This document shows positions 35,696-48,538 of a DNA stretch of 64,000 nt, piece after piece. The stretch spans positions 319,873-383,872 of the forward strand of contig NSJX01000020.1 of assembly GCA_002286715.1 (NCBI GenBank). Reading direction: 5' to 3'. The DNA comes from Dentipellis sp. KUC8613 (Eukaryota > Basidiomycota > Agaricomycetes > Russulales > Hericiaceae). The translations under genes and the position numbers were made by a program. The notes under the pieces were generated by a model, which ran no database searches, was not told the DNA's origin, and saw only the letters and a program-made list of their open reading frames with translations. Numbering within the stretch: the stretch's first letter is position 1; each line of letters starts with the position of its first letter.

Positions 35696-38464
35696 GGCCG
35701 TGTGGGGGTTCGGGGGAGTCGGGTTGGAGATGGCCGTATGGGATTTCGGTGATTTGGACGTGTAGTATGTGGAACCGTTTGAATGTGCACGGCCGCTGTG
35801 GACTGCTTGGGACAGTTCGGCCATATAATGACGACATATGCTCGTGCTCTGCAATCGTTAGGATATGGTCCGAGGATCTGTCTCACCTCTACGTAGTAAA
35901 ACCATAGACGGGATAGGATTGAAGCGCTCAAGGCAAAAGTATCCCGAGAGGTTTGAGTGAGGAAGTCGTGAGTCTATGTCAGAGCACCCAATAGGCGGAA
36001 CAAGTGGTGAAGCTACTATACGGGGTTGAGATTGAGTCCCTCAAGCGTGACGTCAATGCCTTGCGATGGGTTCCTGTTTACTCTAAACAATTCTAGCGCT
36101 CAGAGAGCGCAATGCAATTGAATCTAAGATGACGATGGTAAGAAGTAACCGCAGAAAGAAAGCGGCAGGAACATTCTTCGGGCTATTTGGTCCAGGATGA
36201 CTTTGTCTAACATAGCGGTCCTGCGCAGCTCATCAGATGGGCAGCACCAAAGGCACCAGCCGGGGTATTCTGCCCATTTCAACGTTCACCAAGTTAGAAC
36301 TTGTATTTTTAGTCGAGGGTGGAGGCTTGAAACTTCAAGACAGACACGGGTGCCTCGGGGCAAGGCGCGGGACTGTCGTAGAAGAGCGCTCCATGATCAT
36401 AAGACAGCATGGTATAAGCGTCTGAGTGTTGGAGACCAAGGCTATTAGGAAGGTCAAGAGACTGTACAGGGCAACTATATCAGTCTGCCAGGTAAAGTGA
36501 CAGCAGCCGACGGCATCATCAAGATGAACCGCCACTACATGCCGCATACAGATATTTCATTGCGAAGGTACCTACCGGCTTACAGCGGCCGTGACAGGAG
36601 TCAGAACAAGCTGTGTAGTAGTCTTTGACAAGCTGGATCTGCCCAAGAAGTCGAGACCGCGAGGAGACACTGCTTTAATACAGTTAAACTGGCGACATGG
36701 GCCGACGGTTACATGGGTGCGTCGGTCGTGTCCGCAGCCAGCAAAGCGTTGCGCCACGATCGTCGACGATGAGTCGAACTTGGGAGACGAGGTCCGTGAA
36801 GCGCTGATCATGACGGTAGATCTACGCCTGGCGCTCCGCCTCGGCAAAATGCTCGAGTCAGCCAGACTGGGAACCCGGAGCGTGGTGCGGATCTGTGAGT
36901 GTGCTTGAGGGTCCGCGTTACCGCTGCTTGGAGCTGTATTTGGCGCAGCTGACAGCTGGGGAAGCGGCAACTAGAAAGAAGCCCAGGCATGGGTCCGATT
37001 TCTCTCGCGCTGTCGAAGTTGTTACAGTGCCAGTGCATCGCTCTTGACCGGTACAAAAGACCGAAGCGGGTTTTCTTGTGGAGTAAGAGTGCGTGTCGGA
37101 AAAGAGACAGGAGTTCCATGAACAGCATTGTCGCCAGGTTTCATGACAAGAATCGTATCCTGTTAATGGAGGATTGAATGGGTGAAGTATCGGAATCTGG
37201 TTCCGGTCGGTATGTCAGAGATGTCTGGGTATTGTCAGAACTTGATCAAGCGAATAGAAAGTGAAAATCAATGCACATAGCTGGTAGATGGGCCATGCGT
37301 GTCCGGGTCATTCCAAGCAATATCAATGCGCCCATGAACGTTGGCATGTCGTTACACCACCGGTGTACTGGCAACCCGCAGTGCGCGCGACGCGGCCAAT
37401 ACAGTGCTGCACAGCAGCAGATAACCGACTACTATTGCACACGGGGGTCTGCACACTGTGGTGTTAAAGCATGTTAGATAGCTGAACGTCAGTTTCACGT
37501 GGATGGGAAATAGGAACCGGTACGAGCAAGTTTCCTAGGATGCAGCTTGATCTGAAGGAGAAGCAGCTGCAAGTTATACTATAGGCGGACACAGCGTGAG
37601 AGTTCAAACGGCTACGTTATTCGATGGCATCGCCGTAATTCGATAAGAACCCGTTGTAGCGTTCTTTCCTGGTTCAAAATCGCTGAGTTGGTTTAGATGA
37701 TGTTGACTTTGCATAACACAAAGATGACGAGGGGTGAAAGAGACCGGGAGAGCTGAAAACCAATTTAAGTTAGCATAAGGGTAATTATTACATAATAAGT
37801 TAACCTGTGCGCAACTTGAATTGAACTGAACCGGTCTTCTCCCGACTTACTGAAGCGCTCATTGGCATTGTAACAGTAACAGCAACTACAATCCTCGATC
37901 GACCCACATCTCCATGTGCACCGGACCACGTTCATTATAGCCTTGTGGCGATTCGGAATACTCGGCTGCAAGTATAGCGACATGTGCCTGTCATGACTGC
38001 GAAACATGGCGGCTCGCTCTTGGCTCCGATTCCGTGACAGAACGGACGGCGAGCACTAGCTACAATGTCTATGGCACTGAGTCACACTGTGCAGAAAGGT
38101 ACGAACATCCCAAACCGCTCCCGGGCCTTGATGACTACGAAATAGTACGTTACTAGGGCTCGATGCTAGTGCGCCACACCCGAATACACTGGTTTCGTGG
38201 TCTGCACAAAGTCCAGACAGCAGTACCCGGATGACGTCGGGAGCCGCGTACACCTCTCGTCTGCTCCTTGATGAATTGATATATCCAGCACTCTCTAACG
38301 ACCATCAGCCGACACACGGTTTGGCGTACCGGAAGCTGATATTGGCAACTTACGGTCTCCGGATATGCACGCAGATATCTCCGAGTCGCAGCAGGGCCTC
38401 TAGACTTCCAAAATGGACCGCTGCCGTGGACTCGGAATGACTAGGCTGCACGGGTACTTGGGAC
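35696..38464. other. Intergenic stretch of about 2.8 kb without a recognised gene
   Basis: Two overlapping ORFs near 36572-36970 on opposite strands (about 105 and 132 codons) are the longest; neither has a domain, a promoter or plausible splicing. The base composition is clearly more AT-rich than in the genes. I see no terminal repeats or transposase fragments. The right end holds the P450 promoter. Confidence 0.5.
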
Positions 38465-38474
38465 ATATATAAAA
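38465..38474 (+). promoter_or_regulatory. TATA box of the P450 gene
   Basis: TATATAAAAG lies 59 nt upstream of the P450 ATG at 38533. The short distance implies a very short 5' leader. Confidence 0.65.
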
Positions 38475-38532
38475 GACGAATAATCGACCTGTGCGTGTTA
38501 CACCTATACTTCCTCGCAGCACACACACCTCT

Positions 38533-40791
38533 ATGGATCCTAGTTGGTATCGATTGAGGTTCTTCCTCGATGTCATTCGCCTGATTTCCCCTTCCCTGTT
38601 CCTTCTGCTGGCTCTGCGTCTTGCCCATATCAAGCTGAATATCCTGTTCGCTGTGCCTTGTCACATCGCAGCCGTTATCATTGTATTTGTGGCCCGTGTA
38701 CAACTCGCCACCTGGGGCCAAGCACGAGATGCTCGAGCCCGGGGTGTGCAGGAGATCCCTCGTGTCGTCAGCAAGTGGCCTGGCAACATTGACCTCTTGC
38801 TTCATATGCTCCGGGCTGGGAAGACGAGCTATATCCAACAAGTGTACCTCGCCCTTTTCGAGGAATACCAATGCACCACTTTGAACACCCGGATATTATG
38901 GATGGATCAAGTACGTAAAAGTCAATTTCGAGATGCGCACCTTCTCCTTCCATGCTGACTTCACGACTCTCAGGTAATCACGATGGATTCCCAGCATATG
39001 AAGTTTATCCTTGCGACTGGGTTTGAGCACTTCTGGAGAGGAAAGGCGCAGAAAGAGCGGTTGTATGTTTCAACATACGTTCACAAGGCTTGACCTAGAT
39101 TTGCTAACGATGAAACAGTGCCAAATTTGTAGGCAACGGTATATTTAACCGCGATGACGAGGTAAGTGTCAGACATGGCTAATCTGACACGAGGCTGATA
39201 TCGTGGCGTTGCGACAGATGTGGAAAATGGTACGCAGTTACACCTCGACTCGGGTACAAGATCTGACCTGGATCTGATGGCAGCACCGCTCGATGGCGAG
39301 GCCCTTTTTCGCATGGGACCGTATCTCTGACTTCGAGCAGTTCGAGAAGTATTCCGCACATGCCATATCCATCCTGACCGCATTCGCCGAGTCGGGCCGG
39401 CCATGTGATATCCAGGACCTGCACACGCGTTTTTCGCTCGATTCCTCAGCGGAATTCCTCCTCGGTCAAGAACTCAATACCCTGTCAGCCGCGCTTCCCT
39501 CAGCTGGTGCGGAGTCCTTCGGCGCGAAGGGCTCGGAGACACACGATAAATGGGGCGAATTCGTTCGCGCGTTCGACTTGTGCCAGGATATATCGACGCG
39601 CCGAGCGAAGATAGGAAAAATCTGGCCACTCTTCGAGCTATTCGAGGATACGATGGAGAAGCCGGCTAAGACCATCAAGGATGGGCTCGAGCCTCTCGTT
39701 GAGGCGGCGTTAAGGGAGAAGGCCGATTCGAAGCAAGGAAGGAGGAAAGACTCGATGGAGCAAAAGACTTTCTTGCAGCATTTGGTGGAGAGCACGGAAG
39801 ACGTGGGGCTTATCCGTGACCAATTATTGAGCATCATCATTGCGTCTAGAGATACGGTACGTCATTGTCCATCTACGTCTCCGTCGCACTCGCTGATTTT
39901 TCCAACCTTTGCCTTTACAGACTGCGTGCCTCTTATCCTTCGTCGTGTATTTCCTTGCTATGCACCCAGAGATCATGGAGCGCCTACGCGCCGAAGTACT
40001 GGACGTCTGCGGTTCGACAGGCACGCCGGATGCCGACAGCATCCGGCAGATGAGATACAGTACGCGCTCAGCTTCCGCACTGTGCAAATTCGTTCACAAC
40101 ACTGACGTCGTCACTGTCGCAGTGCGCGCTGTCTTGAACGAAACCCTTCGCATCTTCCCCGCCGTCCCCCTGAACGTCCGCGAAAGCCGCGCTGCCTCAT
40201 GCGTCTTCCCGGCAGGCGATCCGACATTTGCCAACGCGACGCCGTTGTACGTGCCTGGCGGAACACCGCTCATGTACTTCCCTCTGCTCATGCAGCGCAA
40301 CCCGACGCTGTGGGGCCCGGACGCGGAGCACTTCAACCCAGAGCGTTGGCTCGATCCTCAGCGTCTAGCCCGGTACACCGCCAACCCGCTCATGTTCCAA
40401 CCGTTTAGCGCTGGCCCCAGAATCGTAAGTACCTTTTCGGCGGTGGCTGCCTTTTGGCCGATCCGCACCCCGGCTGACATACCGTTGGGGCTCCTGCAGT
40501 GCATCGGCCAGAACTACGCATACAACCAGGCGTCATTTTTCTTGGTGCGCCTGCTGCAGCGGTTTGACGGTGTGCGGCTGGCGCCGGACGCTCAGCCGCG
40601 CGAGTCGCTGCCTCCGGCTGAGTGGAAGACTGGCCGAGGTAGGCAGTGCGTTGAGCAGATTTGGCCGGCCGCTGCTATGACGCTCTTCGTGAAGGTAGGT
40701 CTGATCATCGTCATGAAACTGGAGTGCTCTAACAAACATTGTTTTATTTCAGGGAGGGCTGTGGGTCCGTTTCACTCCGGCGAGAGTGTGA
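38533..40791 (+). CDS. Cytochrome P450 monooxygenase, CYP63-like
   Basis: Microsomal haem-thiolate monooxygenase of 589 residues from nine exons: 38533-38910, 38974-39062, 39119-39161, 39218-39229, 39284-39856, 39921-40059, 40123-40424, 40500-40694, 40753-40791. The fourth exon is only 12 nt (MWKM). Residues 15-65 contain two hydrophobic spans (SLFLLLALRL; AVIIVFVARV) that anchor it in the ER. P450 landmarks: GNGIFNRDDEMWKMHRSMAR (helix C), IIIASRDTTACLLSFVVYF (helix I, with RDTT in the place of the usual GxDTT), ETLR (418-421), FNPERW, and the haem loop FSAGPRICIGQ with Cys near 513, the first codon of exon 8. The GIFNRDD...MHRSMARPFF block and ASRDT are typical of the basidiomycete CYP63 group, some members of which oxidise alkanes and aromatics. 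The substrate cannot be read from sequence. Confidence 0.93.
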
Positions 40792-41111
40792 AATCGCTCT
40801 CGCGCTTTGGCATCATCCGCATCAAGAGAACACTGCTGTAGAGGTATCTTATGTATCGCTAGTCATTATCGCAAAGCCCATCGCACGTAACTCCATCTAA
40901 TAATTTCTTATTATCGACATCAGCTTCGACGTTGCGAAGAGGCGCATATTTATATATCTTATTTCCAGTGCATTACGAGCACACCGCACAGCAATAACAT
41001 CACATATCTTTAACGAATCAGTCTTGTATTCAGGCGCATCATACGAGAAACAGGTGGCACAGTGGGTTGTTAAGCTGCGTAACAGGAGCAAGAAAATCCA
41101 AAGTAAAAAGC
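40792..41111. other. Convergent 3' ends of the P450 and transporter genes
   Basis: A 320-bp AT-rich gap between converging genes; both transcripts end here. Nothing else seen. Confidence 0.5.
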
Positions 41112-44100
41112 CTACGGGCTATCTTCGATGGGCTTCACCTCACCAGTCTCTGTGATGACAACCTTGCGGCATTTCTTCAATGGCTATATGGAAGTTTATG
41201 ACATATGATAGACCACAGACCTTGCGCTTTTGTTTCGACGCCTTGACGGGGTACTGGGAAGAAAATATTTCGTCCAATTCCTGAACAACGGCACCGACAC
41301 TGTAAGCGTGATCCGTATGAAGGAACTGCAGCGTCAGATCATACCTCCAATGTCCGTCCCTGTTGGCACGTTAAGTGAGGGTGGTTCAAGATAGATCGGA
41401 GTGCTCTTACCTGAGTCTCGACACAGAAGAAATACCAGATGACGGTTTCCTGCGTAGAAACGCGTTACGTGAGTCTGCATGCTGCTATCGAATTGTCTTG
41501 CGACTGACAAACGCATCCCATCCAACGTACACGAGGACGTATTTCCACTGTGGATTTTATGAGTGCTGAATGGCAACAATCACTGGAGAGCCAAAGGAAC
41601 TTACGCCAATCCGGCCATAGGCGATGCTAGATTAGATAAAATTAGACTATAATCTCGACGCGCGAGCAGAGCTGGACCCACGGAGTGCAGAAGAGATTGA
41701 TGAAAGAAGTGCAGCTAATGATCTGGAGAGATTGTTTAGCAACGTATGCGACGTATGTGAACACCCAGAAACCCACGAAAATCTTGGCGGATACACCTTT
41801 GGCTCTGGTAGTCGTCTCGAGACATTCGGCCGGGTACAATGATTCTAGAAAGCCGTTCAGAGATCAATATACCGTATCACAAATGAGACCTACGAAGTGG
41901 CGTGTACGTGAACGCATACACGATACCGAAGAGGAAGAAAAATGCGACGCCGGCATTTCCTACAGCCTATTGCACCGTCAACATCGTACATAACAAGCAG
42001 AGCTATACGGGCCTTACCAGATTCTTAGGACCGTCGCCGTAAGTTGCCCATTTGGCACTGAACCCCGCGTTCAGAGCCAGCATCACAGAACACAGGAACG
42101 TGCCGATGACAAGGACTTTCCGCCTAGGCATCCGGTCTAGCAACAGCCTCAGTCAGTGTAGAATTCCGAAGGCCAGCGGCGGACTGGGAACACACCCTCT
42201 AACGAAACCGCAATCCATGCCGTAAGGGCAGCCAGGCAGCTGTCTATGACAAATTGGGATTAGCGCCGAAGTATGCCGAGGAAATGGCATATGTACTGAT
42301 GAGGTTCATGTTGAACTGCATCTGGGCTGTGCAACAAAAGGTCGCGATTGATATGGACACGATATTGGACTGCATGCATGACTTACTGCCGAAGCCGAGA
42401 CTCTAATGGAGCCTAACATTCAGTAACTTAGTTCGCGGTGGAAGACGTTGCGTACCTCGTAAATAGACAGCTGCGATCCAGTCGATCCAGTGGTCAGGCA
42501 CCGCACCCGTGCGACGAATTCATTCTCATAATGACTCACATTGAAATAGCCTGATCATCGGACATATCAACTATGTTAACTGACTGTCTTACTACAAGAC
42601 ACTGTGCAATGACTCACCGAGACCGTTGCCACTCATTTGCCCTGAGATCGGTTTCGGTGCATCGGTGTTAGGAATTAGCTCGACCTCCGTGCAAACCACA
42701 TACCGAAAAAGCCCATGAGGAATACCATCTAAAAATCCCCATGAGATTAAGTCTTACTAAACGATGCGATGAGGCTTACCAAGAACCGCCAGCGGGCGTT
42801 ACTCGTAGCTAGGAACGTCCCCTCAGATATCGATAACATTGTGCATCTCCATAAATCCCGACGCACCAAAAAGAGCTCTGGAATTGCATGAGAAAACAGC
42901 CACCGCCAGCGTCACGTAAGGACACAAGTGGGGTGGCGCTCACCGGAAGTCCCACCAGCGCTTGTCAGACCCATCCGTGCGGATGCCCTCTTTGAATTCG
43001 CGGGTCTGCAGCTTGACAATGGGGTGGTTCGGGTCGCCGTTACCTGTGCAGTGCGCGTCTGTTCAGCATACAGGCCCGCCCGGCGATCGCCATTGGCAGA
43101 TGCGTATCACCGTGGTAATTCGTGAGGAACGCAAACGCCTCCGCATCCCGCCCGTGCGCCATGAGCCACCTGTGCTCCATTCAGCCATTGTCCTGCGAAG
43201 CCTGGAGTAGTCGAGAATGACACGCGTACCTCGGACTCTCAGGCTGTGTCGTTTTAAACACATCGACATCCGCATCAGACACGAGGCGTATACAATAAAT
43301 AACAAGACACCGGGTCGACTGACCAAGGACCATACAGTGCACACGACAACACACGCCGGGGCAGCCTGTCACGCCACATCAGTCTGTTGCATGGAGCCAC
43401 GAGACATTCAGTGTGCAGCGCACCTGAAGTATAAGGGGTATCCGCCAGCTCCAATCGCTCTGAATTCTCTGCGTGCCGAGCGTAATTGCAGCCGCTGCTA
43501 TAGCACCGCCATTCCAGCCCGTATTGTACAGGGAGGTCAACCGGCCGCTGGAGAACGCCATGCGTTATGGCATCCGCATCGTACCACTTCTCGTATATTA
43601 GACGTACCGCCATTGAGGGGGCGCAACTTCGACGGTGTATGTCGGAGCACCGATAGTCGCAATGGCGATGCCAAAACCGAGGACAAAGCGCCCGGCGACG
43701 AACTAGATGGTCTGCTTGTTAGCTCTGCGGGGTCATCTGACTTCGTGAGATGGCGCACTTGACGCTTGGCCTCGGACGACGCTATCGTTGCGGCGCCGAC
43801 TATGATGATTACACAGCCTGTACAAAGCTCAAGGTCGACTACAATAGATGATGCAGCGTATATACGCACCAACAAACATGCCGGAGCGACGACCGAATCT
43901 ATCATTTCTCGATTTATAAATTGTTCATGCAAAGAGTCGGTCGGCAGACTCACCGGTCGCAGAGCTGCCCTGCAAACAGGGATCCGCACATTTGACCAAC
44001 CTGACGACGCAATCAGCAGTTCTTCCAGCTGTTAGCGTAAATTGTTCAAAATACTGTGTAAATCGAAAAGATGAGGCCAGTCGAAACATCGAGAGATCCT

Positions 44101-44772
44101 AAAAAATCAAAGTGAGTTCTCCAGAGCGACTACACGCACTCAAACTGCATACCCTGGTTGAACTTCCTTTCGTAACTAGCAGCCAGAACTCCTCAGCCAT
44201 CGTCGACAGTTCGGGGCCCGCCAGGTACACTTACAAGGGCATGCCGTTGATAGCAGTCATCAAGCTTCCATCATACCTGAACGTCGACCCTTCGTCAGCG
44301 GCGCAATACGGGCCGGACCTGGCGCTATGCACACACCCGTTACCGCATGAGCACAAGAAGGCCACGCCGGCACCTGTCAGCCTAATATCAGCCTTTATGA
44401 GTCTCAACGGAACAGAAATTGGCTGGGGGAACTGGCGTACACATATACAGCACGAACGCCGACCACGTAAACGGATTGATATGGCCCTGCTCTACAGCAG
44501 CAGCATAATCGGCTGCATGCAACAAATCGCATCAGCAGCAAGACCCGAGTGAAGCAGAGCCCCAAGAAATAGCACGAACCATTATTCGGAACCTTGATCT
44601 TCGCCTTCTCATCCCTCAGCTCAGGCTCCTCCGAAACATCAACGCTACGGATCTCCTCGACCCTGACATCCTTGTCCTTATCCCCGGCCTTGCTGCCACT
44701 GGTGCCTACGCGCTTCAAGCCAGAGGAGAACATCCGCGTGCGATCTGAGGTATACGATCCCCACCACTCCAT
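41112..44772 (-). CDS. MFS sugar transporter (lactose-permease/hexose type) in 33 exons
   Basis: Plasma-membrane sugar:proton symporter, 577 residues. I traced 33 exons; lengths sum to 1734 nt. Exons: 44772-44580, 44512-44441, 44373-44337, 44276-44235, 44118-44055, 44000-43954, 43898-43870, 43817-43759, 43702-43608, 43547-43424, 43365-43324, 43243-43230, 43169-43111, 43043-42944, 42877-42867, 42808-42780, 42728-42704, 42641-42618, 42550-42540, 42470-42456, 42402-42387, 42326-42297, 42243-42196, 42136-42018, 41966-41894, 41844-41777, 41722-41682, 41626-41605, 41547-41509, 41449-41411, 41359-41345, 41280-41221, 41183-41112. Family blocks: GYDGSLMTAINGMP, GQMCGSLFAGQLCDRFGRRS, GRFVLGFGIAIATIGAPTYT, RLTSLYNTGWNGGAI, PESPRW, YPAECLETTTRAKG, FCVETQGRTLEELDEIF. 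The PESPR and GRTLE blocks are the sugar-transporter signatures. Exon 5 starts at a weak gag acceptor, the least sure join. Confidence 0.9.
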
Positions 44773-45895
44773 AGCGCCACGCGCATATAACAGAGGGCTT
44801 CAAAAGAAAGAACCAGTGCCGCATGCATCTGCAGAAGGCTGGATGCACCGACAACATACCGGGGCGCGCCAACACACAGTCAGCGGACAAGCGCGTCATA
44901 GACACACAGACACACTGCAGTCACGACCGTACACGCGTGTGCGCGTCGAAAGGAGGACGCGTATATCTGGGACATCCTCGGCCTTCCAGCATTCAAAGCG
45001 GGAGCTGTATCCCATCTGTGGCGTGCCCCACATTCTACACGGTGAGAACGTACGGGTCCAGATCTCACCTGTAAGGCGTCAGATTAGAGCTTAGATGCAG
45101 ATTTCGGCAGTCGGGTCGGGAGATGGAGGGCGCAGGGCTGGATATAGGTGCGGATCAGGAATAGGCTGCAGGGATCAGGGTGTGCGGGGTGGGCGTGCTT
45201 CCGACTATGATGACCTGTAGCTATGAGCGCACGGAGACTGAGTGCGGAGCTGTGTTCGGGATGACAACGGTGAGTAAGTGGCAACAGGAAACGCGACTGC
45301 ACTCACATGGTGCGCTCCGCGGCGACGGTGGCAATGGCAGTGGCAGACGTCGCATGTCGCCTGGCAATGAATAGAGAACAGAGGAAGACGTACAGTCACG
45401 GTGTTGGTCGCCTGACACACGCCCCACCCGCTCTCACGCCGACACTCACAAGGCAAGGCGAGATATAAACAGAACCAGAGCGTCGGCCGCAATGACGTCG
45501 AGGCGCGCACCGTGTGTCGGTCTATGCGTAGTTCGTGTTCGTGTTTGCATTCAGAGCCTCCACCCCTCAAGTCTTTGCGAATTTACACTGACTGGTACAT
45601 ACCGGGTCTTATTTGAATATCGGCGGGAACGAGCGGGTATAAGATAGGACGGGGACGGGGACGAAGACGGGGGCGCAAGTATAGTGCGGAGCAGAAACAG
45701 GACACAGGGAAGGCGTCAAATAAGGAGAGGACGTATGGCATAGTCTGTCATGTGACCGGATGGTGCGCGGACGGGAATTCAGGGAGGAAAGGAAAGGAAA
45801 GGAGAGAGCGTACTTAACCAAAGGCGAGAATAAGAAATACGGGAAGAGACGGGGGGTGGCTGCACTTTCAGACGGGGGCACGAGCGCGAGAGGCC
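44773..45895. other. Intergenic gap between transporter and epsin
   Basis: About 1.1 kb holding the transporter promoter and the 3' end of epsin. I see only short overlapping ORFs and no clear TATA box. Confidence 0.5.
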
Positions 45896-47888
45896 TTAGA
45901 TGGAGAAGAAGGGCTGATCGGGGTTCTGCTGGTGCTGCTGTTGTTGCTGTTGCTGCTGCGCCGCGAAGGGGTTGAAGTTCGAATGGGGCGCGCCCGTCTT
46001 CTGTGCGACGATACGGCCCGCGTCGGTATGGCCGTAACTGTGGAGACAGAGTCAGCGGACAGTTGCAATATGTGTAACCAGGTATGGCGCGCTCGTGGAC
46101 ACGAGCAGGCATCCGAGATGCCCACTCTGTCAAATCACGTGACAACAGCCCAAACCCGTATGGGGCCCACAGAAAAGAAAGAGACGATACGCACCGAAGC
46201 TGACCAAAGTTACCAAAGGTATCGATACCGTCGTCGCGTGGCGCGGCGAACAGGTTCGCAAGGTGTGCGTGCTCCTGGTCCGCTCTTGTAGGCCCGCGAC
46301 TTGGCGAGGGCGCAGGCTGCTGGGAGTGGGAAGAGGGAGCGGGAGAGACGGACGACGATAGGTTCGTGCTTGGCGAACGGTTCTCGTATGTTGAGGGAAG
46401 GTTGAAATTCGAGAGTGAGGAGCTGGGTGGGTGGGGAGATGGGGATTGAGAAAAGGAGGGGGACACGGAGGGTTGCGAGAGGGCGAAGGGGTTGTTGGAA
46501 CTGGCAGACAAGAGCAAAGAGGTTAGCTACGTGACAAGTATTACAAGCAGCGGATAAACGCACCCAAAGGAAGTCTGTTGCGGCATCAGAGGCTGCTGGG
46601 GTACTTGCAACTGCTGGTATTGCGCCTGCTGCTGTTGCTGCTGCTGAAGCTGGAGAAGCTGCTGCTGGCGCAGCCACTCTTCCTGTTGCGCCTGCAGCTG
46701 AGCCTGAGCCTGGGCTTGGGCTTGGGCCTCCTGCTGCTGGCGAGCCCAATCCTGCTGCTGGCGCAGATACTCGGCCTGGATGACACACGAAGGGACGCGT
46801 CAATTTGATCCGCTCGGGGCGTCAATCCGGGGAACACACCTGCATCGCCTCCTGCTGCGCTTGCTGTTGGTACGGGTTGAATGATGTGAACTGGGGCTGC
46901 ACGGCGGTGAACTGTGGTTGAACTCCTTGGAACTGCTGCGCGCCAGCGTCGATGAGCAGATTGTTGTTCCTGGGAGGCGCCACCGTCAGAGTTGGCGCAA
47001 GAGATCGGGTCAAATATCACATACTGGTTCTGTTCGTCGAACAAGGATGACGCGTTCGAGTCTGTGACAGCCTGAGCTCGCCTGTCTTCCTCCTCCTTGC
47101 TCAACCGGATAGCCTCTGCGAGATCCCGGTCCTCGCCCGCCTTCGCCTGCTCCTGCGCCAGCGAGCGCTTGCTCTCCTCGATCGCACGCCGGAGCTCGTC
47201 CTCGTCACGGGGCGGGCGGCGGGGCTCGCTGCGACTGCGGCGGAGGGCGTTCTCGTCTTCGTCTTCGTCGTCGCCCGGCTGGCCCAGCATACGGTCCCGC
47301 ATCGAGGAGCGGGCACGCCGCTCCTGCCGGAGACGGCTCTCGTCCTGCAGCAGATTCGTGATATCCTTCGCCTTCTGCCGCACGTTTGCGCCCTGGTCCT
47401 TGCCATACTCGTCGACGTATTGGAATTCCTTGAGCGTCTTCACAACGTAGATATTGTCGCGGAAGTAGATCACGACATTCTCCGAACCGGCGTGCAGGAG
47501 GTAATCTAGGACTGTCAGGGACTGCAGAGAGACACGAATGAGCGCAAGCAAGACAGAATGCAAGGAGGCGGGACCTTGAAGACGTGGCGCCAGTTCTTTC
47601 CCTTGTCGTTCAGCCGCTTGTCCAGCATCTCCATGATCTCCACGAAGTCATTCCTTCAGCACCCAAGTAGCAGCACAGCGTGCTAGATCAATGCCAAAGA
47701 CGAGGTCTCGGTAAGTAGGATACGCACTGGTTGTAGCTCATCTGCGCAATCTCGTTCATTTGGGTGCCCGACGGGCCCCACGGGTCGTTGGACGTGGCCT
47801 CGCGCACCTTGGCCTGCACATCCGAGTAGCCTTTGGTGTAGTTTTTGGCGACGCGAAGGGCGCCTTTGCCGAAATGCTGTATCGACAT
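45896..47888 (-). CDS. ENT1: Epsin (ENTH-domain endocytic adaptor)
   Basis: Clathrin adaptor that binds PI(4,5)P2, ubiquitinated cargo and EH-domain proteins at the plasma membrane. 508 residues from seven exons: 47888-47728, 47653-47575, 47521-47025, 46969-46840, 46775-46564, 46500-46195, 46037-45896. The ENTH domain spans about 15-150 (KVREATSNDPWGPSGTQMNE, FVEIMEMLDKRLNDKGKNWR, SLTVLDYLLHAGSENVV, QYVDEYGKDQGANVRQKAKD). Two ubiquitin-interacting motifs follow near 190-235 (DEDELRRAIEESKRSLAQE and EDRDLAEAIRLSKEEE). A Gln-rich centre (QAQAQAQLQAQQEEWLRQQQ) precedes two NPF motifs (SNNPFALSQ, NFNPFAAQQ) for EH-domain partners, and the end is polyQ. Domain order and length match fungal Ent1/Ent2; a C-terminal clathrin box is not obvious (only PFFSI). 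Confidence 0.95.
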
Positions 47889-48195
47889 TGCCGCTGTTGG
47901 CGATCCTGGAGGTCGAGGAGCGGGTCGAGGTATGCTGCCGCCTGCCGAACGCTCGCGCCTTGCTTTCCCAGCCGTGGGCTCATATTTGTGTATGATAAGT
48001 ACATAATATTATTCCCCAGCTACTTAGCAGTTACTTTGACACTCGTCTGACAGTGATTCGATTCCGATGCTTGGCAGCTGCCCCCTTTCATCTCTTCGAC
48101 ACTCGTATTATCCTATTACAGTATAGAAACAGTAGGCTCTACCTCAAAAGAGGCGCCGCTCAAGACTTGTTTCTCAATACGCTCCTTTTCACATA

Positions 48196-48288
48196 CGCCG
48201 ATGGTGAAGCGGTTATCATGCTTGCCTTCCATGATCTTGTCAGGTCGTCGGTAGCAAGCGGCAGGGGTTCGACTCCCCTTCGGCGTAG
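48196..48288 (+). tRNA. tRNA-Gly(UCC) with a 21-nt intron
   Basis: A full cloverleaf can be drawn. The acceptor stem ACGCCGA (48196-48202) pairs perfectly with TCGGCGT (48281-48287), with A as discriminator. The D arm is GTGA, loop AGCGGTTA, TCAT. The anticodon stem CTTGC (48222-48226) pairs with GCAAG (48255-48259). The T arm is AGGGG TTCGACT CCCCT (48264-48280). The loop reads CT-TCC-A, then 21 extra bases (48233-48253), then A, so the anticodon is UCC (reads GGA) and the intron sits at the canonical site one base after the anticodon. An internal CTTGCCTTCCA agrees with fungal tRNA-Gly. It lies between the epsin and the zinc-protein genes, which diverge. Confidence 0.9.
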
Positions 48289-48538
48289 TGCTTTTCGCCC
48301 CTGTTCTATTTTTTGCATGTACCTGCAGCTGGCAGCTGCACATTCCATTCTACCAATATTAATATTGTATGGACTGATTATGCCCATACTCAAAGACCAG
48401 CGGCAAAGTTCTTGATGTCGCGCGGCACACGAGCGCTTGTGGCCTTCGCTAATAAAGCGCCGCCGTGAAAGGCGTCTTTCCGGTCCACCACCCCTGGTGC
48501 GTCTTCACAGTCCACATTCTTGTTTATTCCTCCTTATC

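Noticed and set aside
36572..36970. Overlapping ORFs of 105 and 132 codons on opposite strands
   Set aside because: Neither shows a domain, a start-site context or splice sites; left as intergenic.
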